Source: DASUBN01 sp036000105 (GTDB lineage Bacteria > Pseudomonadota > Gammaproteobacteria > Natronospirales > REEB76). Taken from it: a DNA stretch of 64,000 nt. The translations under genes and the position numbers were made by a program. The stretch is taken from positions 248,001 to 312,000 of the forward strand of contig DASYGE010000002.1 in assembly GCA_036000105.1 (NCBI GenBank). The letters are read 5' to 3'. Shown in pieces: positions 43,101-51,143 of this stretch (position 1 is its first letter; every line of letters starts with the position of its first letter). Under the pieces are notes generated by a model, which saw only the letters and a list, made by a program, of their open reading frames with translations, was not told where the DNA came from and made no database searches.

Positions 43101-45984
43101 GGGCAACGCGCTCAGCTATACGCTGGTGACACCGCCAGCCCATGGCACGGCGACCGTCACCTCCAGCACCGGCGCCTTCATCTATACGCCGGCCACGGGC
43201 TACACGGGCAGCGACAGTTTCACCTTCACGGCCACGGATTCCATATCGGGAGTGGTGTCCAGCGCCGCCACCATCTCCCTCACCCTCATCGCCTTGCCGC
43301 CGCCCGCGCCTGCACCCCCTGCGGTGAGCGCTACGAGCTTCTCGACCTACGAGAACGCGGTCATCAGCGGCAACTTGACGGCCAGCGATGCCGCCGGCAA
43401 CGCCGTGACTTACGCCAGCCCGACCCTGCCCACCCACGGCACGCTGACGGCGCTGAACACCACTACCGGCGCTTTCACCTACACGCCGAGCGCGGGTTAC
43501 ATTGGCCCCGACGGGTTCACGTTCTCGGCCACCGACGGGGTAGCTTCGCCGCCCCTCACGTCCGCTACAGCGACGGTGCTGATCACGGTGAACGCCCTGC
43601 CGCCCCCGGCGCCGGTGGCGGGTGCTCTGTCCGTCACCACCTACGAGAACATCACCGTCTCCGGCGTGCTGCCGGCGAGCGACGGCGGCGGCCACGCCAT
43701 GACCTATGCCAAGGTCACAAGTCCCGCCGACGGCACCCTGACCCTGACGGCCGCCACGGGCGCTTTCAGCTATGTGCCGAACGCGAGCTTCATCGGCAGC
43801 GACAGCATGACCTACACCGTGACCGACACCACCACCGGCATCGTGTCCGCGCCAGCCACCGTCACCTTCTCCGTGAGCCCGGAGCCGACCGTCTCCCCCG
43901 CGCCGCTGGCGAACAGCGCCGCCGTGATCCTCTACGAGAACACACCCTTAAGCTCGACCCTCTCGGGTGTCCCCACGGCCAATAGCGACATCCTGAGCTA
44001 CGCGGTGGCGACCCCGCCCAGCCACGGTACGATCACGGCGCTGAACACGAGCACCGGCGCTTATACCTACACACCCACGCCCAGCTACGCCGGACCCGAT
44101 ATCTTCACTTTCACGGTCAAGGATATGACCACGGGCCGCACCTCGGCAGCAGCCAGGATCGTGATCACGGTGGCGAGCGTGCCGATACCGGCTACGCCAC
44201 CCCAGGCGAGCAGCGCGAGCTTGACCCTCTACACGGGGCAAGTCCTGAGCGGCAAGCTGGTGGCGGTGGGCACGACGACCGACGCCCTGGGGTATTCGGT
44301 GGTGCAGCCCAGCCACGGCACGGTGAACCTCACCGATGCGACCACGGGTACTTTCACCTACACCCCCAACTCGGGCTACACCGGCAGCGACAGCTTCACC
44401 TTCACCGCCGTGGACACAGTGAACAGCGCAGCCTCCAACGTCGCCACCATCAACCTCACCATCAGCGCGCTGCCGTTGGCGGGCGTCCCGCCCTTGGCCA
44501 GCGGCGCCAACCTCTCGGTCTATTCCGGGCAGCCCTTGAGCGGCAAGCTCGCGGCCGTGGACGCGGTCGCCAACCCCTTAAGCTATGCAGCGATGAGTCA
44601 GCCAGCCCACGGCAGCTTGGAGATCACCGCGGCCAGCGGCGCCTACACCTATACGCCCACCAGCGGTTACGCAGGCAAGGACAGCTTCACCTTCGCGGCG
44701 ACAGACACTGTCACCCATCTCGTCTCCGGCGCCGCCAGCATGGACATCACTGTGGTCAGCCCGCCGCTGGCATCGGTGGCGCCGCTGGCCAACGGGCTCT
44801 CCCTCACGGTCTATGCGGGCCAGCCTTTGACCAGCGTGCTCTCGGCGGTGGATGTGAACGGCAATCCCGTCAGCTACGCGATCACCACCCAGCCCAAGAA
44901 TGGCAGCGTCGCGTTGACGGCGACCAGCGGTGAGTTCGTGTACACGCCCGCAGGCGGCTATACCGGCAGCGACAGCTTCGCCTATACCGCCACGGATACC
45001 ACGTCCAAGCTGGCCTCCAGCGCCGCCAATGTGGCGCTGACGGTGGTACCGGGGCCGCTGACGCCGGTGCATCATGGCGGTCCGGCTATCGGTAAAGGAG
45101 CTTATGGCCTCATGTATCTGTTGATCCTCGTGATGCTGCTTGGATGGCGACTGGCACGCTCCAGCCTTGCGCGGGCGCGCGGGCGGTGTCTCACCCTGCT
45201 GGCAGCCGGCTGCGTCTTGTTGTCGTCTGCGGGTGCGCTCAGCGCGGCGGAGCCGGCAGCCGATGCCGGTGATACCCCGATCGTCAACACTCCGATCTTC
45301 GATGCCTGGTACGTAGGCGTGCAGGCGAGCCTCATCAAGCCCGACAGCAAGCGCGACTCGGCCGCGCGCGGGCTCAAGGGCTGGGGCATCCTGGTGGGCA
45401 AGGAATTCGGGGACTACAGCCTGGAGTTCAGCGCCGCCTATCACGCGGACACGCCACGGGACCTGCCGAGTCTCGCCAACTGGAAGACCTACGGGGCAGA
45501 CGGCCTCTGGTACTTCACCCACCGGCAATCGAACCTGTTCACGCCCTTCGCGTTCGCGGGCCTGGGGCTCGCGGACCAGTACCACGGCGACGACAGCAAG
45601 GTGAGGAGCGCCTACGGGAACATCGGCATCGGATTCGACAGCACGCCCTGGCAGTCCATCCCGCTGAAGTTCAGGGTGGACGCGCAATTGCAGCACGTGT
45701 TCAGCGGCTACAACGATCTCGTCGTGAGTCTCGGCTTGGCGTTCACGTTCGGTGGCACGGTGCCGCCGCCGAATCCCATCGACATGCCTGTCGCCTCGCC
45801 CCTGCAGCAATATCCCATGGCCTGGTGCAAGGCCAACGGGGGGACGCCCTTCGAGACAGCGGACGGCTGGGTGTGCAACGACCTGCCGCCTTCTGCCACG
45901 CCGCCGCCCTGTGCGCCAGCCGCGGCCACTGCGGAGCAAGCGGTCTCAGCCGATAGACCCGCCGCGAGCTGCCCGCCCCGCTGA
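40153..45984 (+). CDS. Giant repeat surface protein fused to an outer-membrane barrel, 1943 aa
   Basis: The start is set at 40153 because residues 1-37 then form a signal peptide (LGCLAACLLFAAPVAHA); 35 upstream codons from TTG are unlikely. Residues about 38-540 resemble a choice-of-anchor-Q beta-helix (GCSLVDAINAANNN to PDIGAYEI), with a Gly-rich block at about 175-335. Ten cadherin/Ig-like repeats of 85-100 residues, each with a YTP..GY.G.DSF core, span about 650-1640. A GG..hydrophobic..RxxR segment (GAYGLMYLLILVMLLGW) follows, like a C-terminal sorting signal. Then come a second signal-like helix (CLTLLAAGCVLLSSAGALSA) and an outer-membrane barrel (1710-1872). A Pro/Cys tail ends it. The two halves look like separate proteins joined in one frame. 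Confidence 0.82.
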   Translation: MREPSLNCSVRLQPSNRLRALGCLAACLLFAAPVAHANVILVAASTVGPGGSGCSLVDAINAANNNAATGGCPAGDDKTNGGDVIVLAAGTYKIGSVDNDWYGPNGLPAITSTITLVGDPGGTVIMRSSNTGVQAFRIFYVGGGQLLTNYNPPTDFSALPGPGNLTLINLTIENGLAQGGAGGNSTQGGGGGGLGAGGAIYNQGTLTLQGVTLVGNQALGGAGGNSTTSNANPGGGGGMAGAGDGFGNGGGFNTNGPWPQNTTPTGDFGNGGSASQAGGVGGGGGSQAAGGFGGGGGAGGSGAAGGFGGGGGGPNFGGFGGGFFQGGGAGMGGAIFNEGGTLTLLNCTLTGNNAGGGAGSFAVIGNGEALGSAIFNLNGTVSISFSTLAFNTLAGTTGTTGDGGALYSLQLATPHSPAADAHSAASVTVGSSILYGSTLNTTDSSGNVTSAAATDCVNSSGGFAGSPNALGTTSVTCTVGGDVFPNPLLLLPLAHNGGPTQTMGLVLPLGPGAAAGAPALDQRGYLRITPDIGAYEISNTRKLPPAFGGLQATTLIAGSNASLAWFNLTGNDSTQPAMTLTAISSNTAVLPAANLKLSANCGGSLALDTCSLSLMPTATVTGSANVILSATNGYGQTGYGSFPVSVIPPSPVAKNGSATVASGQTLNGALTATDALTVTLTYAILTQPAHGTLKLTSANSSSYTYTPVAGFIGADSFTWKANDGSTDSNIATISITVTVPQPPPGAPTVSDMSFSVKLNTALKGTLQASGAPLSFAIATQPAHGTVSITGATTGAFTYTPSTGYSGADSFTYTAENTLIKATSNPATVSLTVSVNGTGTQTGTGSGSGSGSGSGANSAAPIASPMTLASYANTPLSNVLTASDAAGDALSFSVTQPGHGAVTLSNATTGAFTYTPAAGYTGSDSFTFTATDTVTKLNSGATTVSITLAGLPVSSTAAPITGNAAFTSYVNVAVSGSLSASDAAGNALSYTLVTPPAHGTATVTSSTGAFIYTPATGYTGSDSFTFTATDSISGVVSSAATISLTLIALPPPAPAPPAVSATSFSTYENAVISGNLTASDAAGNAVTYASPTLPTHGTLTALNTTTGAFTYTPSAGYIGPDGFTFSATDGVASPPLTSATATVLITVNALPPPAPVAGALSVTTYENITVSGVLPASDGGGHAMTYAKVTSPADGTLTLTAATGAFSYVPNASFIGSDSMTYTVTDTTTGIVSAPATVTFSVSPEPTVSPAPLANSAAVILYENTPLSSTLSGVPTANSDILSYAVATPPSHGTITALNTSTGAYTYTPTPSYAGPDIFTFTVKDMTTGRTSAAARIVITVASVPIPATPPQASSASLTLYTGQVLSGKLVAVGTTTDALGYSVVQPSHGTVNLTDATTGTFTYTPNSGYTGSDSFTFTAVDTVNSAASNVATINLTISALPLAGVPPLASGANLSVYSGQPLSGKLAAVDAVANPLSYAAMSQPAHGSLEITAASGAYTYTPTSGYAGKDSFTFAATDTVTHLVSGAASMDITVVSPPLASVAPLANGLSLTVYAGQPLTSVLSAVDVNGNPVSYAITTQPKNGSVALTATSGEFVYTPAGGYTGSDSFAYTATDTTSKLASSAANVALTVVPGPLTPVHHGGPAIGKGAYGLMYLLILVMLLGWRLARSSLARARGRCLTLLAAGCVLLSSAGALSAAEPAADAGDTPIVNTPIFDAWYVGVQASLIKPDSKRDSAARGLKGWGILVGKEFGDYSLEFSAAYHADTPRDLPSLANWKTYGADGLWYFTHRQSNLFTPFAFAGLGLADQYHGDDSKVRSAYGNIGIGFDSTPWQSIPLKFRVDAQLQHVFSGYNDLVVSLGLAFTFGGTVPPPNPIDMPVASPLQQYPMAWCKANGGTPFETADGWVCNDLPPSATPPPCAPAAATAEQAVSADRPAASCPPR

Positions 45985-46108
45985 CACGCCATCGCGCTGA
46001 CAGATACGCCGCATGGAAGCGGCCTGCCGATTCCATGACGCAAGTCTCCTTCCGGTCCCTCGTGCTGCACTAACCTATACTTCAAGACCCTCGCCCGAAG
46101 GAACGGAA

Positions 46109-47212
46109 ATGCGCACACACCTCATACGTCACCCGCTGGGGTGGATGGTCCTCTGCCTGCTGACGCTTTTCACGATGAGCGCGTGCAGTCTGCTGGATGC
46201 GGCCGGCCTCACGGACTCAGGTTCCCAACCGGTGGCGGCGGGCGCCCAGCCGGCTGTGGCGAACCCACTGGCCTGCAAGCTGCTGAAGGCCTCTGCCTAT
46301 GCTTATCAGGTGAACAGCACAGGACCCATCAGCCCCGATACCACGCTCGCGGGGCTCCTGGGGGAGACGGGCGAGGCTTATGGGGTGGCGAGCGGTAGCG
46401 CGGGCCAGACCGACAGCGACCGGGATGCGGCTTACCTCTGGCTCTCGGGCAACGAAGTGATCATCGCTTTCCGCGGTACCGTGCCCTACACCAAGGGTGA
46501 CGATGCTGCCGCCCAGCAGCGGGTGCTGCAGGATTGGCTGAACGATGCGGATTTCGCACCTCAGACGGACCCGGAGCTGGGCCAGGTGCACAAGGGTTTC
46601 CGGGATGCGTTCTATAACCTCTGGCCTGGCATCGCGAAGCAGATAAACGCATGGCAGGCGGCAGGTAAGCTGGGCCCCCAGGTGAACGTGTATGTCACAG
46701 GCCACAGCAAGGGTGGGGCGCTCGCCATGCTGGCGGCGCTGAAACTGAAGGCGGACAGACTCCTGCCGGTGACGGAAGTGGATACCTTCGGTGCTCCCCG
46801 GGTGGGCGGCGCCGATTTCGCGACGCGCTACGCGGCCCAGGGCATCAACGGTTACCGTTACGAGAACCAGGATGACGTGGTGCCCCATGTACCGCTGGAC
46901 CAGATGGAGCTCACGATACTGCCCTTGCTGGAGCGGGTGATCACGCTCTCGGGCAACCAGCCGGGGGATTACGTGTCGGTGGGCAAGCTGCATTACATCG
47001 ATTCCGACGGCGGCATCGTCTCGCCGGCGGATGCTACCGCGGAAGCGGATCTCGATACCCAGCGGCTGACGGAATTCGGCGGGGTGCTCTTGAGCACTTC
47101 TTCCCAGGACGTGATGGACACCGTGATCGGTGCCCATGAACTGGGGGATCTCAGCGCCTCGGATAAATCCCGCTATTTCCAGGCGGTGTGCCGGGTACCG
47201 GCGGGGCATTGA
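46109..47212 (+). CDS. Class 3 lipase-like lipoprotein
   Basis: A 367-residue alpha/beta hydrolase. Its N-terminal hydrophobic segment ends in MSAC, a lipobox with Cys26, so it is probably anchored as a lipoprotein. The lipase-3 pattern is clear: VIIAFRGTVP (oxyanion region), VHKGFRDAF, and the nucleophile motif VTGHSKGGALA. FGAPRVGG, NQDDVVPHVP (probable Asp) and LHYID (probable His) follow. The start at 46109 has an AAGGAACGG site. It follows the giant surface protein by 125 bp; any functional link is unproven. Confidence 0.88.
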   Translation: MRTHLIRHPLGWMVLCLLTLFTMSACSLLDAAGLTDSGSQPVAAGAQPAVANPLACKLLKASAYAYQVNSTGPISPDTTLAGLLGETGEAYGVASGSAGQTDSDRDAAYLWLSGNEVIIAFRGTVPYTKGDDAAAQQRVLQDWLNDADFAPQTDPELGQVHKGFRDAFYNLWPGIAKQINAWQAAGKLGPQVNVYVTGHSKGGALAMLAALKLKADRLLPVTEVDTFGAPRVGGADFATRYAAQGINGYRYENQDDVVPHVPLDQMELTILPLLERVITLSGNQPGDYVSVGKLHYIDSDGGIVSPADATAEADLDTQRLTEFGGVLLSTSSQDVMDTVIGAHELGDLSASDKSRYFQAVCRVPAGH

Positions 47213-47218
47213 GACGCT

Positions 47219-47878
47219 TCAGAGGCTGAGCTTCTCCACCCGGTCGTCCCGGGCGATGAGCAGCACGTCAGCGGGGCGCAGGGCGAAGATGCCGGTGCAG
47301 ACCACCCCGGCGATGTCGTTGATCTGGGATTCCAGCTTGGGCGGGTCGAGGATACGCAGGCCGTGCACGTCCAGGATCGCGTTGCCGTTGTCGGTGACGA
47401 AGCCCTGGCGCCATTCCGGCTGACCACCGAGCTTCACCAGCTGCCGGGCCACGTAACTCCTGGCCATGGGGATGACCTCCACCGGCAGAGGGAAAGTACC
47501 CAGCACGTCTTTCAGCTTGGAGTCATCGGCGATGCAGATGAAGCGGCGGCTGGCGGCCGCCACGATCTTCTCCCGGGTGAGCGCCCCGCCGCCGCCCTTG
47601 ATGAGCTGCAGGTGCCGGTTGGCCTCGTCGGCCCCGTCCACATACACCGCGATGTCCCCGGCGCTGTTGAGATCCAGGACCGGGATGCCGAGTGCCTTGA
47701 GGCGCTTGGCGCTCGCTTCGGAACTGGAGACGGCGCCTTCCAGCCGACCTTTGATGGCGGCGAGGGCGTCTATGAAATGGTTGACGGTGGAACCGGTGCC
47801 GACGCCGACGATGGTGGCGTCATCCAAGTAGGCCAGGGCGGCTTCCGCCGCCCGTTTCTTCTTGTCTTCTGCGCTCAT
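47219..47878 (-). CDS. rpiA: Ribose-5-phosphate isomerase A
   Basis: Interconverts ribose 5-phosphate and ribulose 5-phosphate in the pentose phosphate pathway, the partner reaction to rpe. The 219 residues match E. coli RpiA. Active-site motifs are GVGTGSTVNHFI, SSEAS, YVDGADE and GGGGALTREKI. It is convergent with the lipase gene, with 6 bp between stops. Confidence 0.97.
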   Translation of the reverse strand: MSAEDKKKRAAEAALAYLDDATIVGVGTGSTVNHFIDALAAIKGRLEGAVSSSEASAKRLKALGIPVLDLNSAGDIAVYVDGADEANRHLQLIKGGGGALTREKIVAAASRRFICIADDSKLKDVLGTFPLPVEVIPMARSYVARQLVKLGGQPEWRQGFVTDNGNAILDVHGLRILDPPKLESQINDIAGVVCTGIFALRPADVLLIARDDRVEKLSL

Positions 47879-47915
47879 GTCTAACCCCTTAGATCCCTAT
47901 TCTTCTTAGGGTAAC

Positions 47916-48044
47916 CCTAAAACCGAGGGATTTTGTCTGCCAGCAAGGCGCGGACGGCCGAGCAGGTGGAGCGTACATCCGAAGTACGTGAGCACTGCGA
48001 GGTTGTCCGCAACGCCGCTGGAGGACAAAAGGACCGGTTTTAGG
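47916..48044. repeat. ERIC-like hairpin element, copy 4
   Basis: A 129-bp imperfect palindrome. CCTAAAACCGAGGGATTTTG pairs with CAAAAGGACCGGTTTTAGG. The centre GGTGGAGCGTACATCCGAAG continues TACGTGAGCAC at 47967-47996. It sits between rpiA and the terminator of the lysine-rich gene. Confidence 0.85.
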
Positions 48045-48046
48045 AC

Positions 48047-48076
48047 AAAAAAATGGGCCCGCCGAGGCGGGCCCAT
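48047..48076 (-). terminator. Terminator of the 57-codon lysine-rich gene
   Basis: On the minus strand GGGCCCGCC-TC-GGCGGGCCC is followed by ATTTTTTTG, 26 bp after the stop codon at 48102. Confidence 0.85.
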
Positions 48077-48101
48077 TCTCACGTAACGACCTTGCGGTCA
48101 A

Positions 48102-48275
48102 TTACATAGGCATCATTGCTGCCTTTCTACGGCGCTTCTTACCGCCTGCCTTCTTTTTCTTTTTCTTGCGGCCACCGGCCTTCTTTTTCTTCTTGCGACG
48201 GACGGCCTTCTTCGTGGCGGCCTTCTTCTTGCGTTTAGCAGCAACCTTCGTTTTCATCTTTGCTTTCTTAGCCAT
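48102..48275 (-). CDS. Lysine-rich histone-H1-like small protein, 57 aa
   Basis: ATG at 48275, with GGGAGGA upstream, opens 57 codons. The product starts MAKKAKMKTKVAAKRKKKAA and continues with Lys blocks separated by AGG (KKKKKAGGRKKKKKKAGG), ending KKRRRKAAMMPM. About 60 percent of residues are Lys or Arg. It resembles bacterial histone-H1-like tails such as AlgP, but lacks KPAA repeats. It shares the MAKK start and K-AGG-K pattern with the micro-protein at 37393. A strong terminator confirms a discrete transcript. DNA or RNA compaction is a reasonable inference. Confidence 0.75.
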   Translation of the reverse strand: MAKKAKMKTKVAAKRKKKAATKKAVRRKKKKKAGGRKKKKKKAGGKKRRRKAAMMPM

Positions 48276-48438
48276 GATTACGATCCTCCCGGGTTTAGAT
48301 CAAACACGTCCCTGAGTATATACAAGAAAATACAAATTTCCAGTTTTGCAAGGTATTTCGCCCATGCGCATCTCGCGCATGTGATGCGTCACGCACGCCG
48401 TATGCGCTCCCGATGATGCCGAGCGAGGTGCGAAACGC

Positions 48439-48906
48439 TCACTTCGAGTGCGCCAGTTTGAGGATGCATCTCCACTCCGCCGGCGTCACCGATGTGATGG
48501 ACAGACGGTTGCCGCGACGCAGTGTCTGCAGATCCTTGAGCGGTGCAGAACTGCGTAATTCCTGCAGTAATACCGGGGTTTCGAAGCGTTCGGCCAGGGT
48601 GACGTCCACCGCATACCAGGTGGGATCCTCGCGCTTGCTCTTGGGGTCGAAGTACTCGTCGCGCGGGTCGAATTGGGTGGTGTCCGGATGCGCGGCGCGC
48701 GTCACCTTCATCACGCCCACCACACCCGGTTCGGGACAACTTGAGTGGTAGAAGAACGCCAGGTCATCCTTCTTTATCTCGTCCCGCAAGAGGTTCCGCA
48801 CTTGGTAATTGCGCACTCCGGCCCAGCTGACGGTGTGCTTGGGTGCCTTGGCCAGGTGTGCGATACCGAACACATCGGGTTCGGATTTCATCAACCAATA
48901 GCGCAT
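48439..48906 (-). CDS. EVE-domain protein
   Basis: A 155-residue EVE/PUA-like fold protein that by family binds modified bases in nucleic acid. Diagnostic features are MRYWLMKSEPDVFGI at the start, WAGVRNYQVRNLLRD, KKDDLAFFYHSSC and GVMKVTRAAHPD. It lies 24 bp after the 5-formyl-THF ligase gene, a pairing seen with the zapA-6S-ygfA block in other gammaproteobacteria. Confidence 0.93.
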   Translation of the reverse strand: MRYWLMKSEPDVFGIAHLAKAPKHTVSWAGVRNYQVRNLLRDEIKKDDLAFFYHSSCPEPGVVGVMKVTRAAHPDTTQFDPRDEYFDPKSKREDPTWYAVDVTLAERFETPVLLQELRSSAPLKDLQTLRRGNRLSITSVTPAEWRCILKLAHSK

Positions 48907-48930
48907 TGCGTACGTCCTCGGGAGTGCATT

Positions 48931-49524
48931 TCAGGGCGCAGGAAAGGCATGAAACTGTTGCTCTGTGACAACACCTGCCAGGGGTACATCCCACTCTGCG
49001 GCGTCCAGCGCATCCAGCCTTTGGCATTCATACGCGTAGCCGATGAGAACCGGATGGGGTGCGCGCGCGTCCTTGAGGAGGAAGGCGAAGCTGCGGTCAT
49101 AGAAACCGCCGCCCATGCCTAAGCGCTGTCCGCGCGCATCGAAGGCGACGAGCGGTGCCAGCACGAGATCCAGCTCCACGGGCGCGAGCGGCGCGTCCGC
49201 AGTGGGTGCGGGTTCGGGGATGCGATAGCGATTGGGGCGCAGCACGGTATCGGCGGCGTAAGGCAGGAACACGAGGGGGAGGTTGTTGCTGGCTGGCAGC
49301 ACCGGCAGATATACCTCTTTACCCGCGGCACGAGCACGGATCCCCAGGGGTTCGGGATCCAGTTCCCCGTCCACGGCCACGTATACGGCGATGCGCCGGG
49401 CATCACGGTAATGGGGGAGTGCAGTGAGGATGGCGGCGGCGGCTTCTGCGGCAGCGCGGCGCTCAGGCGCCGGCAGGCCAGCACGCAGCCCACGCAGGTG
49501 GCGACGCAGTTCGTCACGCTTCAT
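48931..49524 (-). CDS. ygfA: 5-formyltetrahydrofolate cyclo-ligase
   Basis: Converts 5-formyl-THF to 5,10-methenyl-THF with ATP. The 197 residues contain the basic N-terminal helix RDELRRHLRGLRAGL and the metal/phosphate motif RGQRLGMGGGFYDRSFA. Position directly downstream of 6S RNA is the classical ssrS-ygfA arrangement, so it may be transcribed from the 6S promoter by read-through. Confidence 0.94.
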   Translation of the reverse strand: MKRDELRRHLRGLRAGLPAPERRAAAEAAAAILTALPHYRDARRIAVYVAVDGELDPEPLGIRARAAGKEVYLPVLPASNNLPLVFLPYAADTVLRPNRYRIPEPAPTADAPLAPVELDLVLAPLVAFDARGQRLGMGGGFYDRSFAFLLKDARAPHPVLIGYAYECQRLDALDAAEWDVPLAGVVTEQQFHAFPAP

Positions 49525-49547
49525 GGCAGACCAGTGGGGGGAATAAG

Positions 49548-49737
49548 TGGCACCTTCCGCCTGTGCCGGTATAAGCCATTGCCCTTGAACCGAAGGTTCA
49601 GGTGGGACCAGCAGCGGTGCTTTAGGCTTTCCACTGCGAGGTGGACTTGCACACCGTCACCGACAAACCGTGTCCCGGGGTTTTGAATTAGGCTCAAGGG
49701 GTAACCCAGCCTATTTTCGAACACCGCAGAAGGTACC
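49548..49737 (-). ncRNA. ssrS: 6S RNA
   Basis: Regulator of sigma-70 RNA polymerase by promoter mimicry. On the minus strand the 5' GGTACCTTCTGCGGTGTTCG pairs with 3' CACAGGCGGAAGGTGCC as the closing stem. CCACCTGAACC-TTCG-GGTTCAAGGG matches the conserved E. coli segment CACCTTGAACCAAGGGTTCA. CCCCTTGAGCC corresponds to the 5' bubble strand. The location between zapA and ygfA is the conserved one. Ends are approximate. Confidence 0.9.
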
Positions 49738-49785
49738 GAGGATAACCATGCGCCTTGCCATTAAGGCTGGCAAGTCTTGATTATT

Positions 49786-50088
49786 TCAGTGGGTGGCCCC
49801 AAGGGCCCCGGCCAACGCATCGTTTAAGACACGTATCCGACCCAGCAACCGTTCGTCGGCGTGACCTGCGCTGGTGCGGTCCTGCAGCATCTCATGGGAG
49901 AGGTTGAGGGCGGCCATCACCGCGATGCGATCCATGCCCACGAGCTTGCCGGTGTCGCGGATCTCGCGCATGCGCTTGTTGAGGAGTTCGGCGGATTCCA
50001 GCAGGGCCTCGCGCTCGTCGGCGGGGCAGGCCACCTGGTATTCCTTGTCGAGCAGACGCACCGTGACGCGGTTCGGTTCTTCGCTCAT
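49786..50088 (-). CDS. zapA: Cell division protein ZapA
   Basis: A 100-residue FtsZ-ring stabiliser. The start VTVRLLDKEYQVACPADERE is the usual ZapA domain, followed by the coiled-coil helix with the LNLSHEMLQ segment. It overlaps the upstream ZapB-like gene by 4 bp (ATGA), and 6S RNA lies immediately downstream. Confidence 0.95.
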   Translation of the reverse strand: MSEEPNRVTVRLLDKEYQVACPADEREALLESAELLNKRMREIRDTGKLVGMDRIAVMAALNLSHEMLQDRTSAGHADERLLGRIRVLNDALAGALGATH

Positions 50089-50318
50089 GCGCTCTCCTCC
50101 AGTGATTTCAGGCGGGAGATCATGGCTTCCACGCGTCCGCGCACCTCGTCGTTCTTGGCGAGGAGGGAGGCACGGTCGGCGGTAAGGGATTCGAGCCGCT
50201 CCCGCAGGGAGTGGTTCTCGCCACCCAGCTTGCCGCAGGTGGCGACCAGTTCGGCCACACGGGTCTCAAGCCGTTTCAATTCCTGGTCGAGTAAGGCGCG
50301 GGCTTTTTCACTGCTCAT
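50085..50318 (-). CDS. ZapB-like coiled-coil protein (TIGR02449 type)
   Basis: A 77-residue coiled coil (LDQELKRLETRVAELVATCG, then heptads through EVRGRVEAMISRLKSLEES). This small protein regularly precedes zapA in Xanthomonadales and Pseudomonas and is thought to act in division like ZapB. Its stop overlaps the zapA start, indicating translational coupling. Confidence 0.85.
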   Translation of the reverse strand: MSSEKARALLDQELKRLETRVAELVATCGKLGGENHSLRERLESLTADRASLLAKNDEVRGRVEAMISRLKSLEESA

Positions 50319-50394
50319 GGGACGCGAGCATATTCCGTAAGGTCTGAAAAATCCATCCTGGGATTTTTCAGACCACGGCGAGTCCGGTACGGGC

Positions 50395-50515
50395 CCTGAC
50401 CCGCCTCCGACGAATCAAGCACTTGCGTGCTCGATTCGCGAGCGGTGCGTCCCTGCACCGCGGAAGCTCTGTTAAGACAGAGCTTCCGGGCCGCATCGCA
50501 TGCGGGTCAACGCAT
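50395..50515. repeat. REP/BIME-like hairpin array
   Basis: Several consecutive inverted repeats: CGAATCAAGCACTTGCGTGC with TCGATTCG, CGGTGCGTCCCTGCACCG (50443-50460), GGAAGCTCTG..CAGAGCTTCC, and GACCCGC (50397) with GCGGGTC (50505). The second has the loop of the REP-like family in reverse orientation. It occupies the divergent region between the ZapB-like gene and the UPF0149 gene. Confidence 0.6.
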
Positions 50516-50582
50516 GGGCTGCCATTGGGAGCCGGCGGGTGGGGGTGTAGGATATGTACAGTCTTCACCCGCACTCATCCCC

Positions 50583-51143
50583 ATGTCCTCCACCCCATTC
50601 ATCGACCTCAGGGAAGCCCTCGCCCGCGCCGGTACGGAGTGCAGCGCTGCGGAATGCCACGGCACGGTGTGCGGCGCACTCTGCGCCGGGGCCGATGGCA
50701 CCGATGGCTGGCTCACGCACCTCCTGGACCAGGCCGCCGGCTCGGCCGAAGCGCAGCAAGCCTGCCGCCGCGAACTCCTGAAGCTGCGGGACACGAGCCG
50801 CACCCTCTTACAGGCGGGTACGCTGGAATTCACCCCGCTGCTGCCGGACGATGATATCGGTCTCGCGGAACGCACCGCTGCCCTGGGCGAGTGGTGCCAG
50901 GGTTTCCTCTACGGTCTCGGCCTGGCCGGAGACCGGCTGCAGGTGGATGCGCTGCCGGACGAGGCGGGCGAGGTGCTGCGCGACATGGGACAGATCGCCC
51001 AGGCGGGTTTCGAGGGCGACGCGGACGACGACGAGGACGAAGCGGCCTACACCGAGATCGTGGAATACGTGCGGGTCGGCGTGCAGCTCCTGTACGAGGA
51101 GCTACAGCCTGTCTCCGTGCCGCCTTCCAGCACGGTGCATTGA
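50583..51143 (+). CDS. ygfB: UPF0149 (YgfB) family protein
   Basis: A 186-residue all-helical protein. Typical features are the N-terminal AECHGTVCGALCAG and WCQGFLYGLGL, followed by the acidic DDDEDEAAYTEIVEYVRVGVQLLYEEL. YgfB relatives modulate gene expression, for example AmpDh3-linked beta-lactam resistance in Pseudomonas; function here is inferred. The start at 50583 overlaps nothing, and its stop overlaps pepP by one base (TGATG). Confidence 0.9.
   Translation: MSSTPFIDLREALARAGTECSAAECHGTVCGALCAGADGTDGWLTHLLDQAAGSAEAQQACRRELLKLRDTSRTLLQAGTLEFTPLLPDDDIGLAERTAALGEWCQGFLYGLGLAGDRLQVDALPDEAGEVLRDMGQIAQAGFEGDADDDEDEAAYTEIVEYVRVGVQLLYEELQPVSVPPSSTVH

Noticed and set aside
41517..43985. 822-codon open frame in a shifted frame of the repeat protein
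   Set aside because: GC-rich repetitive coding sequence leaves shifted frames open; the product is low-complexity His/Arg/Gln with no homology.
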